Source of the DNA: Streptosporangiales bacterium
GTDB taxonomy: Bacteria; Actinomycetota; Actinomycetes; Streptosporangiales; WHST01
Assembly: GCA_009379825.1 (NCBI GenBank)
Contig: WHTA01000020.1
Location: forward strand, 19,242 to 83,241
Direction of reading: 5' to 3'
DNA: 64,000 nt
Position 1 is the stretch's first letter, and the number at the start of each line of letters is the position of its first letter. The translations under genes were made by a program, and so were the position numbers. Of the stretch, positions 24,431-32,190 are shown piece by piece. The notes below the pieces were generated by a model, which made no database searches, was not told the origin of the DNA, and worked only from the letters and a program-made list of their open reading frames with translations.

Positions 24431-26404
24431 CTAGTCGGGACCGCGGGTTGGCGGCTGGCGGTTCGGACCGCGCTGGTCGTCCGCCGGCCGCTTCGGGTCG
24501 CCGTCACCGCGTCTGCCACTCGCGCCACGGCCCTGGTTCTGGTCGGCCGGTGGGTCGGGTGAGCCACGGTGTTCAGCGGTGCCGTGACCGGTACCGGCCT
24601 GTACCGCCCGCTCGAGCCCTTCGATCTGCTCACCGAGCCCGCCGACCACCGCGCGCAGGTCCTTGATCTGACCGGTCTGGAAGTCGTCCACCCGGTCCTG
24701 CTTCTCACCGATCCGCCTGAGCTCGGCGATGTGCTCATTCTGGATCAGGCCCACCTTGCGACCCCACTCGACCAGGCCCTCCAGCCGATCGTGGGTGTTC
24801 AGCAAGCCACGTTGGTTGTCGTACAGCGTCTGCTGGTTCTCCCCCAGGGTCTTCGCCTGACCCTCGAGCGCGCCCTGCACCTTGGCGTTCGCCTTCTCCT
24901 GCTGGCGCATCCCGTAGAGGCCCACGGCCGAGATGAACGGTGTCATCAGGACCGCTGGCAACACCAGGCCCCAGTTGCCGGACACCGCGTACGTTGCCGC
25001 TGCGACGCCCTGCAACGGGCCGGACGTGATCATGATGTGGTCGAGGTAGGTCTTCCACATCGGGCGCGACTTGACGTCGCCCTCGGCACGGTTGCGTTCC
25101 TTGGTCAGCGGCTTGATCCTGCCCAGCCGCCGACCGGGCGCCCGCGACGGCCGTTGTCGCGTCCGCCGCTCCCGGTACCGCGCGGCGGACTTCGGCGTGA
25201 CCTGTTGCGCCGGATCGCCCTGGTGCCGAGGTACGGCGGTCTCCTGACCACGTTCGGCACGCCGGGCGAGGATCTGCCGCGCCCGTACCGTGGTGAGCGT
25301 GGCCAGTCCGGCCAGCGCGGCGCCCACGAACGGGTTGGCCGTCAGGACGCTGGAACCGGCCGCAATGACGCCGCCGACCACGGTGCCGCCGGCAGCGCCG
25401 GCGGCGAGCGCCACCAGCCAGTTCCGCAGCGGCCGGTGGATGCTGGTTTTCGGGTGCCGGCCCGGACCACGTTCGTCCGGCTCGGCGCCCGGGGCGCCGC
25501 CCTCTTGCGTCCGCGGCGCCGCCGGGGTCGGCGGGGTACCCAGTGCACGCCCGGGCGGCTGCTGCTGGACGCCCGGCATCGGCTGCGTCGGCGGGTCACC
25601 CCGCTGCTGCTGCGAAGTAGGCGGCGGCTGGGGAGCACCGGATGGCTGCTGCGCTGCCGGTGGCTGCGGAGGACCGGGTGTCTGCACTCCCGGTGGCTGC
25701 TGCTGCGGAGCATCGGGTTGCTGTTGTGCGACGCCGGGCGGCAGCTGCGGAGCAGGAGGCGGTGGCGGGGGGGCCGGTGGCTGTTGCTGCGCCGCCGGGG
25801 GCGGCTGCGGGGCACCGGAGGGCTGACCGGCCGGTGGCTGCTGTGGAACGGGCGGCTGCTGTTGTGCGGCCTGTTGTTGCGAGGCACCGGGCCCCGACGG
25901 TGTCGCCGGCGCCTGGGGCGGTGGAGCACTTGCGGCCGCCTCTGCGCGTACTCGTTCGCGCAGCCACGCCCGATAGTTCTCCTGCGCCTGGCCTTCCGAC
26001 TGCCGGGACTCCTCGAACGACACCTCGGGGCCTGGCGGTCGATAGCCGAACAGGAACTGGTTGGGATCGCCCTGTTGTGGACCGGTCAGGATGCTGACGC
26101 TGTCGACCGGCCGCCCATGTTCGTCCCAGTCCTGCCACAGGGCCGCGAGTTGCCAACCCCGATCCGGCGCTCCGGGCAGACCCAGCGGGGCCCAGTCGGG
26201 TACGGGGACGCCGCGCAACGCGTTCTGTGGATCGCCTACCATCGGCCGCGTCAGCGCGGTGACGGTCGGCTCCGGAGCACCGTGCCGGTCGCGGCCGTAC
26301 CACAGGACGGCCAGCTGGAAGTCACCCTGAGGCCCCTCGGCCGTCAGCTGGACGTCACCTTCGGGGCCGCGAATGCCGGTGCGGCGTCGTCGACTCCACC
26401 TCAT
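24431..26404 (-). CDS. Large membrane-anchored Pro/Gln-rich coiled-coil protein (T4SS-locus partner 3)
   Basis: 657 residues, family not recognised. The N-terminal ~150 residues share the WQLAALWQ-type domain of the neighbour (GDFQLAVLWYGRDRHGAP; GWQLAALWQDWDEHGRP; FLFGYRPPG). A Pro/Gln tract follows (about 160-300), then a hydrophobic pair near 330-385 (NWLVALAAGAAGGTVVGGVI; FVGAALAGLATLTTV), another near 475-510, and a long coiled coil (KVQGALEGQAKTLGENQQTL, IAELRRIGEKQDRVDDF) with a disordered end. ATG overlaps the stop of the single-domain gene at 26401 (ATGA). The layout suggests a bilayer-anchored rod; function unknown. Confidence 0.75.
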   Translation of the reverse strand: MRWSRRRRTGIRGPEGDVQLTAEGPQGDFQLAVLWYGRDRHGAPEPTVTALTRPMVGDPQNALRGVPVPDWAPLGLPGAPDRGWQLAALWQDWDEHGRPVDSVSILTGPQQGDPNQFLFGYRPPGPEVSFEESRQSEGQAQENYRAWLRERVRAEAAASAPPPQAPATPSGPGASQQQAAQQQPPVPQQPPAGQPSGAPQPPPAAQQQPPAPPPPPPAPQLPPGVAQQQPDAPQQQPPGVQTPGPPQPPAAQQPSGAPQPPPTSQQQRGDPPTQPMPGVQQQPPGRALGTPPTPAAPRTQEGGAPGAEPDERGPGRHPKTSIHRPLRNWLVALAAGAAGGTVVGGVIAAGSSVLTANPFVGAALAGLATLTTVRARQILARRAERGQETAVPRHQGDPAQQVTPKSAARYRERRTRQRPSRAPGRRLGRIKPLTKERNRAEGDVKSRPMWKTYLDHIMITSGPLQGVAAATYAVSGNWGLVLPAVLMTPFISAVGLYGMRQQEKANAKVQGALEGQAKTLGENQQTLYDNQRGLLNTHDRLEGLVEWGRKVGLIQNEHIAELRRIGEKQDRVDDFQTGQIKDLRAVVGGLGEQIEGLERAVQAGTGHGTAEHRGSPDPPADQNQGRGASGRRGDGDPKRPADDQRGPNRQPPTRGPD

Positions 26405-27048
26405 AGCTCATAGTTCAGCGGGTCGAGGAAACAACAGCCGCTGACGACCAACACCGGCAAGGCGGCTGCGACCTGAGCGGCGACGGCCTCTGCGGTGAGG
26501 CCGATCGGCTCCTCACCGGGTTCGAGATCCTCGTCCAGGCCCTGCGCCAGCTCCGCGCACGCGTCCCACAGGGACCTGCAGGTGAGCGCGTACGACCAGA
26601 CGGCGTAGACATCCGCGTTCACCGTTACCAACGTCTGTCCGCCGATGCCCAGCTCGTAACCGGTCGGGTCCTCGGGGGAGTTGCCCATGCCCTGCACGAG
26701 CGGGAACAGCTGGTGGTCGCGGAAGACGTTCTCCGCGGACCCGTTCTCCGGGTCGTACTCGACGAACAGTCCGCGCTCGACCAAGCCGGCGACGACCGTG
26801 TCCGGGTCGTCGACGCCAGCGGCGTTCTCCTTGACCAGCTGGGCCAGGGTGGACCGGCTCATCTCGTGGTTCGCGTGCCGCTGCACGTCGACGAACGCGG
26901 CACCCCACACGGTCACCTCGTCGCGAGTGAGATCCGCGGCCACGGTGCCGAGGTGAATCTGCCAGAACTCCGACGGCCGCTCGGCCGGGTCACCGGGGCC
27001 GAAGTCCTGCCCCATGTTCAACCCGGCGGGTACGATCACGGTCGCCAT
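26401..27048 (-). CDS. Single-copy protein of the unrecognised ~215-residue domain
   Basis: 215 residues: a stand-alone version of the domain, beginning TVIVPAGLNMGQDF, with FWQIHLG, ERGLFVEYDPENG, LFPLVQGMGN, VWSYALTCRSLWDAC and ending FLDPLNYEL. It is soluble and acidic. ATG 27048 has aaagga 8 nt upstream. It is coupled to the downstream Pro/Gln-rich membrane protein by ATGA and lies 58 bp after a second single-domain gene. Confidence 0.8.
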   Translation of the reverse strand: MATVIVPAGLNMGQDFGPGDPAERPSEFWQIHLGTVAADLTRDEVTVWGAAFVDVQRHANHEMSRSTLAQLVKENAAGVDDPDTVVAGLVERGLFVEYDPENGSAENVFRDHQLFPLVQGMGNSPEDPTGYELGIGGQTLVTVNADVYAVWSYALTCRSLWDACAELAQGLDEDLEPGEEPIGLTAEAVAAQVAAALPVLVVSGCCFLDPLNYEL

Positions 27049-27106
27049 CTCTTGTCCTTTCCCCGGTCCGGCCCGCCGATCCACACTGCTGCTCGACGGG
27101 CGGGAC

Positions 27107-27763
27107 TTACCCCAGCTCGTAATTCAACGGATCGAGGAAGGCGGCGCCAGTGCTCACCAGCATGGGGATGGCGCTACCCACCTCGCGCACGAGTGTCTCC
27201 GCGTCGACGTCGATCGGAGTCTCGCCAGGCTCGACGTTCGTCGCGGCCTCGGCCATGTCCACGCACGCGTCCCACAGCGACGCGAAGGTCAACGAGTACG
27301 ACCAGAGCTGATACGCGTTCGACGACACGGAAGCGATCGGCTGACCGGCGAACCCGATGCGGTACTGGGTCGGCTCGTCCGGCGTGCTGCCGAGCCCCTG
27401 CCCCTGCGGGAACAGCCGCAGCCCGCGGAACAGCTCCTCCAGCGGTCCCTCGAGCGGGTCGTACTCCACCAGCAGACCGCGCTCGACCAGACCGGTGACG
27501 ACGGACGCCGGGTCGGCAAGCGGACCCCCGAGCCCGTTGTCCGTACGTAGGAACTCTTCCAGCGACTTGCGGTTCACCTGCAGCTCGGCGTGCCTGGGCG
27601 GATCGGTGAACGCGCCGGCCCAGGCGACGAACTCGTCGGTGGTCAGGTTCTGCGGGTCACCGCCGAAGTGCACCTCGTAGTGCAACGGCTCGCGGTCGGG
27701 CTCACCGTCGGGACCGAACTCCGGCCCCATGACGAACCCCACCGGCACGATCACCGTCGGCAT
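27107..27763 (-). CDS. Single-copy protein of the unrecognised ~215-residue domain
   Basis: 218 residues beginning TVIVPVGFVMGPEF, with YEVHFGGDPQNLTTDEFVAW, ERGLLVEYDPLEG, LFPQGQGLGST, LWSYSLTFASLWDAC and ending FLDPLNYELG. It has a ggagg-type site before ATG 27763. The gene opens the short group 27763-24431, since a 607-bp gap separates it from the T4SS genes to the right. Its role is unknown; the family's repeated pairing with coiled-coil proteins suggests an adaptor or regulator. Confidence 0.8.
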   Translation of the reverse strand: MPTVIVPVGFVMGPEFGPDGEPDREPLHYEVHFGGDPQNLTTDEFVAWAGAFTDPPRHAELQVNRKSLEEFLRTDNGLGGPLADPASVVTGLVERGLLVEYDPLEGPLEELFRGLRLFPQGQGLGSTPDEPTQYRIGFAGQPIASVSSNAYQLWSYSLTFASLWDACVDMAEAATNVEPGETPIDVDAETLVREVGSAIPMLVSTGAAFLDPLNYELG

Positions 27764-28370
27764 ACCACAGCCTCCGCATCACGGGCGTTCGCTGAACCGG
27801 CTGAACTCGCTTCGCCGCTAAAGTCGGCTCACTCTACGTCTTGTCGGCGCTACGTTACGTCTTGGGCTCACACTACCCGAGCTGGCTGACCGGCGGTTAT
27901 GACAACCACATGCAGTTGCGCCCTACCCGGATACGTCAACGCGCACCTCGGCCACCCTGCCGGGATGTGGACCGGTCCCCACTTCGACCGCTGCCAGACC
28001 GCGTGCTCTGCCGGGGCTCCGGCCGAGCGCGGTCGTTGGTACGTGCCACCGGCCGGTCGTGCGCTGCGGCGCGGTGGCCGGCGCGTGCACTGCGCGCGTT
28101 CACGGCAACCACGTGCTGAGGCGTCGAGGAGCTCTGCAGACCGGCGACCACCGCCGACGACGACCGGCCGGAGCTCAGCGCCACGGCACTGCGTCCCGCC
28201 GACCCTCGGCCGTAGAGGTCACTGGTGGTTTGGCGATCCGCAGCCATGGTGGTTGTCCCCCTAGCGTCGGCGGTCCCGGTCAGGTACTAACGCGAGGATA
28301 TCGGTTTCCCGGCCCGCACGGGATACTTGAAAGTAACTTGTCGGATTGCCCACAACACGTGTCCACCGGT
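27764..28370. other. 607-bp gap between two domain-family genes
   Basis: No gene is well supported. It must hold the promoter for the leftward 27763 group. One rightward frame (27899-28264) starts with a Cys-containing peptide and is listed separately at low confidence. No clear terminator for the 28371 gene is seen. Confidence 0.5.
27899..28264 (+). CDS. Possible small Cys-containing protein
   Basis: 121 codons if real. The first ~40 residues (TTTCSCALPGYVNAHLG, then DRCQTACSAG) have reasonable codon bias and two Cys pairs; the rest becomes Arg-rich and looks non-coding. There is no good ribosome binding site. It is the only rightward frame inside an otherwise leftward block. It may be chance. 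Confidence 0.2.
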   Translation: MTTTCSCALPGYVNAHLGHPAGMWTGPHFDRCQTACSAGAPAERGRWYVPPAGRALRRGGRRVHCARSRQPRAEASRSSADRRPPPTTTGRSSAPRHCVPPTLGRRGHWWFGDPQPWWLSP

Positions 28371-29015
28371 CTACGCGGCTACCGGGTCGAGGAACGCGCA
28401 CTCGGCACTGACCAACAGCGGGATGTTCACCGCGAGCTCACGCATGACGCTCTCCGCGTCGAGCTCCTCCATGTCCCCGCCAGGAGTGACGTACTGGTTC
28501 ATCTCCTTGGCGAACTGCTGGCACGACTGCCACAGGTTCAGGTAGTACAACGAGTTCGACCACAGCGCATAGACGTCACCGTTCACGCCGATACGCGGCT
28601 CGCTGCCGACGGCGATGCGGTACATCAACGGGTCGTCGCCGCTGTTGCCCATGCCCACGCCGAGTGGGAACAGCCGGTGCTTGCGCGCGATCGTCTCCAC
28701 GTCGCCCTCGACCGGATCGAACTCGATCAGCAGGCCGCGCTCGATCAGCTCATCGACGATCTTGCCCGGACGGCTGATCACGCCCTTGGTCGCCTTGCGC
28801 ACGGTGTCGAGCAGCAGCTCGCGCGTACCTTCCAACTTGGCCTGGCGCTCCGGCTCCACCATCGCGGACGCCCACACCTTGACCTCGTCGGCGTTGAGTT
28901 GCTCGGCGTACCCGCCGACGCTCACGTGCCAGAACTCCGGACTGCTGCTGTGTTGGCCGTCGACCCGGAAGTACTCGCCCAGCATCATGCCCACGGGCAC
29001 GATCACCTTCGGCAT
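28371..29015 (-). CDS. Single-copy ~215-residue-domain protein next to the VirB4 gene
   Basis: 214 residues starting KVIVPVGMMLGEYF, with FWHVSVGG, ERGLLIEFDPVEGD, LFPLGVGMGN, LWSNSLYYLNLWQSC and ending SAECAFLDPVAA. It is the most divergent copy (SVGG for HLGG, LWQSC for LWDAC). It lies 56 bp downstream of the VirB4-type ATPase gene in the same orientation, so it is probably part of the T4SS transcript. That position ties the domain family to the secretion apparatus. Confidence 0.8.
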   Translation of the reverse strand: MPKVIVPVGMMLGEYFRVDGQHSSSPEFWHVSVGGYAEQLNADEVKVWASAMVEPERQAKLEGTRELLLDTVRKATKGVISRPGKIVDELIERGLLIEFDPVEGDVETIARKHRLFPLGVGMGNSGDDPLMYRIAVGSEPRIGVNGDVYALWSNSLYYLNLWQSCQQFAKEMNQYVTPGGDMEELDAESVMRELAVNIPLLVSAECAFLDPVAA

Positions 29016-29071
29016 CGGCCTAACTCCCTCGCTCGTCGTCCACGGACACCTTCGTCTGTACGCGTGGCGGC

Positions 29072-30652
29072 CTACTTGGTCGCCGTCGGAAGGTACACGA
29101 CGCCATCCTTGTCGGCACCGGGGTCCTGGTCCTTGCTCTCGATCGCGTTCGCCCATTTTCTGTTGGTGTCGTTGAGACTCAGCTCCGCGGGGGTGAGCAC
29201 CATCTCGAACGGCATGCCGGCCTGCCCGCCGACCTTCACCAGGAACTTCCCTCGCCCCGGCGGCGCCGTCTCCCGACCGGTCTCCTGGTCGAGCGACGGC
29301 GGGGTGGACCACGAGACGATGAGCTGCTGCTCGCGCCGGGTCATCGGCACGATCTGGTTCAGCAACTGCATCTCGCGCCGCGGCAAGCCACCGCAGATGA
29401 TCAGGCCGGCGCGCTCGACGAAGCCCTTCGCCTTGGCGACGTCCTCCTGGTCACGCAACGACTCGAGGTCGCTCATGGTGTGCGTCGTCATCGACTGGCC
29501 GACGCCGTACGTGCGGTTGAGTCGGGTCAGCTCGTCGATCCGGTCGACCAGACCGACACCGGCACGCAGGATTCGCCACAACTCGTCCAGCACCAGGTAG
29601 AAGTGGCGTGGCCGCTCACCCTTCGACACCGCCAACGCGTCGGCCGCCTCGACGGTGGCGAACGCCTCCGCCCAGCAGGCCAACAGCACCGAACCCTCGA
29701 GCAGCTGGTCCGATGCCGGGATGCTCGACAGGTCGACCGATGCCGGCCGGTCGAGCGGAAACCTGTTGCTCGTCTGCGCGTTGAAGGTCTTGCCGAGCGG
29801 ACCGTGCACCAGCGAGAGCAGCGAACGCATCAACGGCTCGACGGAATGCGCGTACTTGGCGTCGTCCTCCGTCGACAACGTCATCAGCCGCAGCTCTTCC
29901 GGACCCTCCTGGATCAGCCGGCCGAGGTCTTCCAGGATCGGCGCGTCACCGTCCGAATGCTTGTGCTCGAGCAACTGTACGGCGGCATCGATGAAGTTCT
30001 CCTCATCACCGCTCACGCTGCCTCGCCTGGCGATGGCGATGAGCGCGGCCACCATGTTCGAGCGCCGCCCGCGCGCGTTCGCCGACAGCTCCTCGCGAGC
30101 CCGGCCGGTCAGGCTCTGCGACACCGTGCCCATCTCGCCGAGGTCGAGCGGGTTCAGCGTGCCCTGGCCGCGCCCGAGCCGCACGACGGAGCCACCGAGC
30201 GCCTCGATGATGTCGCTGTACTCACCCTTGGTGTCGCCGGGCACGATCCCTACCGTGCCGCGGAAGTTCAACCCGACGAGCAGGCGGCGTTGCACCGTCG
30301 ACTTGCCCAGACCGGGCAGCGCCAGCGTGAACATCGACGGGTTCGCGATGAGCGAGGCGCGCTCGAACCAGGCGATGGGGTCCATGCACAACGTCGAGCC
30401 GGTGATCAGGTCGCGGCCGAGCGGCACGCCGATCATCGGTGTGCCTGCGCCGGCGATGAAGGGCCAGAGGCCGCACACCTGGCGGGTGGTAGCACGGTAC
30501 TCCTGCGGCAGGTCGAGGTAGCTCATCTTCCCGCCACCGCGACCGTTGAGGCCCTTACGGGTGAGCTTGGTCGTCTCTTGTACGGCCAGCCCCTCACCAG
30601 TGGGCTCGGTCTCGGGAATGTCCCGCTCGTCCTTGCGCTTGCGACGCCCCAT
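29072..30652 (-). CDS. VirB4/TraC-type T4SS ATPase
   Basis: 526 residues. Walker A (LPGLGKST, about 112-119), Walker B (FYLVLDELWRI, about 352-362) and a conserved downstream RTYGVGQSMTTHT segment match the C-terminal ATPase half of VirB4-family proteins. It energises pilus or channel assembly and substrate transfer at the inner membrane face. The N-terminal half typical of VirB4 is missing here and is supplied by the upstream SCO6880-type protein, a split known in Actinobacteria. Part of a tightly spaced leftward operon (18-bp gap). Confidence 0.88.
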   Translation of the reverse strand: MGRRKRKDERDIPETEPTGEGLAVQETTKLTRKGLNGRGGGKMSYLDLPQEYRATTRQVCGLWPFIAGAGTPMIGVPLGRDLITGSTLCMDPIAWFERASLIANPSMFTLALPGLGKSTVQRRLLVGLNFRGTVGIVPGDTKGEYSDIIEALGGSVVRLGRGQGTLNPLDLGEMGTVSQSLTGRAREELSANARGRRSNMVAALIAIARRGSVSGDEENFIDAAVQLLEHKHSDGDAPILEDLGRLIQEGPEELRLMTLSTEDDAKYAHSVEPLMRSLLSLVHGPLGKTFNAQTSNRFPLDRPASVDLSSIPASDQLLEGSVLLACWAEAFATVEAADALAVSKGERPRHFYLVLDELWRILRAGVGLVDRIDELTRLNRTYGVGQSMTTHTMSDLESLRDQEDVAKAKGFVERAGLIICGGLPRREMQLLNQIVPMTRREQQLIVSWSTPPSLDQETGRETAPPGRGKFLVKVGGQAGMPFEMVLTPAELSLNDTNRKWANAIESKDQDPGADKDGVVYLPTATK

Positions 30653-30670
30653 CGGTCTCCACCCCTGCGA

Positions 30671-32188
30671 TCAGTCGTTCGGCAGCTTCAGCGCCACGTG
30701 CTCGGGCAGGATCACGCCGAGCGGCAGGGCCGCAAGGAACGCCGTGTCCTGGGAGCCGTACGCCCGCCGCAGTGCAATGCGCGACGGCGCGGAGAGGTTC
30801 TCCATCGCCGTGTCGGCCAACGCCAACCGGTCCGAGTCGTCTTCGCCGCCGTCATCGGCGACCGTGGCGGTCGCCACTATCCCGAACCGGGTGAGGCCGG
30901 CACCTTCCGCCTCCTCCTGCGCCGCACGCTGGGCCGACCGCAGCTCGGCACGCTTGCGGCTCTTGTCGCTACGCGCGGCGTCCACGCCCGCACCGGCGGC
31001 CCGGCTGTCGCTCTCCACCAGGCCGGCCGCCTCCGCCGGCGAGTGCGGGCGGTAGTAGATCGACACCCGCTTCCTGTTGATGGCCGGGTGCGGCCGCAAC
31101 AGGTCGGAGAGCACGCTGGAGAAGACCTCACCGCGCGGGGCTTCACCCATCACCCAGCTGATCGAGCGGGCACCGTCGTGCCGGTAGTCGCGCCACGAGG
31201 CGTGGTGCATCGTCGGCCCGACCTTGTCCCAGGTGAGGCCGCTGCCCCCGTTGCCGCGGGCCTTGTCGATCAGCGGTGCGATCGCCGGCTCGAACGCCAT
31301 CCGTACCGTCTCGGCCAGCTCCATCTGGGTCAGCGGACGTGCGACGCCGGCGCCGGTCGCCGCCAACCACTCGGTCAGCTGCGGCAGTCGCTGCGCCATC
31401 AGCACGCCCATCTCTTCAGGCGCCCTGGTCCGCTTGCCGAGGTTCGACGCCGCGTCGTAGCAGTACGCCACGAACGTACGAACCGTAGGCGACCCCGTCG
31501 GGTAGATCTGCTCGACCGAACCCATCACGCTGTTCGCGAACGGCGACGACGCGTGGTTGGTCCGCTGCGTCTCGATCTCCCTGCGGAGCCGCTCACCGGA
31601 GTCAGGCGCGGTCTCGACCACAACCTGGTAGCCGAGCAGCGAGGGCTCGTTGCCCATCCGGCGCATGTAGTCGCCCCAGTTCGCCACCCAGGTGTCGGTG
31701 TCCTGCTTGTCGACCAGGCTGCCGCCCTGGGCGTTGCACTGCACCACGGTGGTGTAGTGGTTGGCCTTCCGGAAGTGCAGCATCACGAACGGGCGCCCGA
31801 GGCCGTCCTGGCCCTCGTAGGCGTCGGTGTCCGAGGCGAGTCCGGGAAGTAGGAACTTGCCGCCGGGCACCCTGGAGAACGGGCCCGACTGGTAGATGTT
31901 CTGTCCGCGTGCCACTCCGACCATCCAACTCACTCGAGCGTTCAATCGTTCACCGAGGTGCCGGCCATAACGGTCCCGGATCGCCGTCGGTGCCAAGAGG
32001 ACGAAGCCGATCGCCAACAGGATCCCGGCCGCCGTCATGTTCTGCGGCCCGACGACGGCGACGATGGCGAGGAGTAAGAAGAGACCCAGGGTGGGGCCGA
32101 GTCCCAGCTTGCCGAGGCCGGGCTTGTACGGACGCCGCCAGTTGCCGTACGTCCGCTCCTTGACCTCGGAGACCGTATCGGTGGACAT
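30671..32188 (-). CDS. SCO6880-type T4SS protein (VirB3/VirB4 N-terminal-like)
   Basis: 505 residues. Two adjacent membrane helices near 33-72 (LGPTLGLFLLLAIVAVV; AGILLAIGFVLLAPTA) are followed by a large soluble region with KFLLPGLASDTDAYEGQDG, FVMLHFRKANHYTTVVQC and a long regulatory part ending ILPEHVALKLPND. This organisation is that of actinobacterial SCO6880-like proteins, which fuse a PrgI/VirB3-like membrane piece to the VirB4 N-terminal domain. No Walker motif is present, so it should work with the separate ATPase encoded next to it. Confidence 0.85.
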   Translation of the reverse strand: MSTDTVSEVKERTYGNWRRPYKPGLGKLGLGPTLGLFLLLAIVAVVGPQNMTAAGILLAIGFVLLAPTAIRDRYGRHLGERLNARVSWMVGVARGQNIYQSGPFSRVPGGKFLLPGLASDTDAYEGQDGLGRPFVMLHFRKANHYTTVVQCNAQGGSLVDKQDTDTWVANWGDYMRRMGNEPSLLGYQVVVETAPDSGERLRREIETQRTNHASSPFANSVMGSVEQIYPTGSPTVRTFVAYCYDAASNLGKRTRAPEEMGVLMAQRLPQLTEWLAATGAGVARPLTQMELAETVRMAFEPAIAPLIDKARGNGGSGLTWDKVGPTMHHASWRDYRHDGARSISWVMGEAPRGEVFSSVLSDLLRPHPAINRKRVSIYYRPHSPAEAAGLVESDSRAAGAGVDAARSDKSRKRAELRSAQRAAQEEAEGAGLTRFGIVATATVADDGGEDDSDRLALADTAMENLSAPSRIALRRAYGSQDTAFLAALPLGVILPEHVALKLPND

Positions 32189-32190
32189 CG

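Noticed and set aside
18569..29015. Calling the repeated domain an SMI1/KNR4 or other known immunity family
   Set aside because: The motifs (VIVPVG, RGLLxEFDP, LWDAC, DPLNY) do not match the immunity families I know; the paired Gln-rich partners are not toxins by any visible motif.
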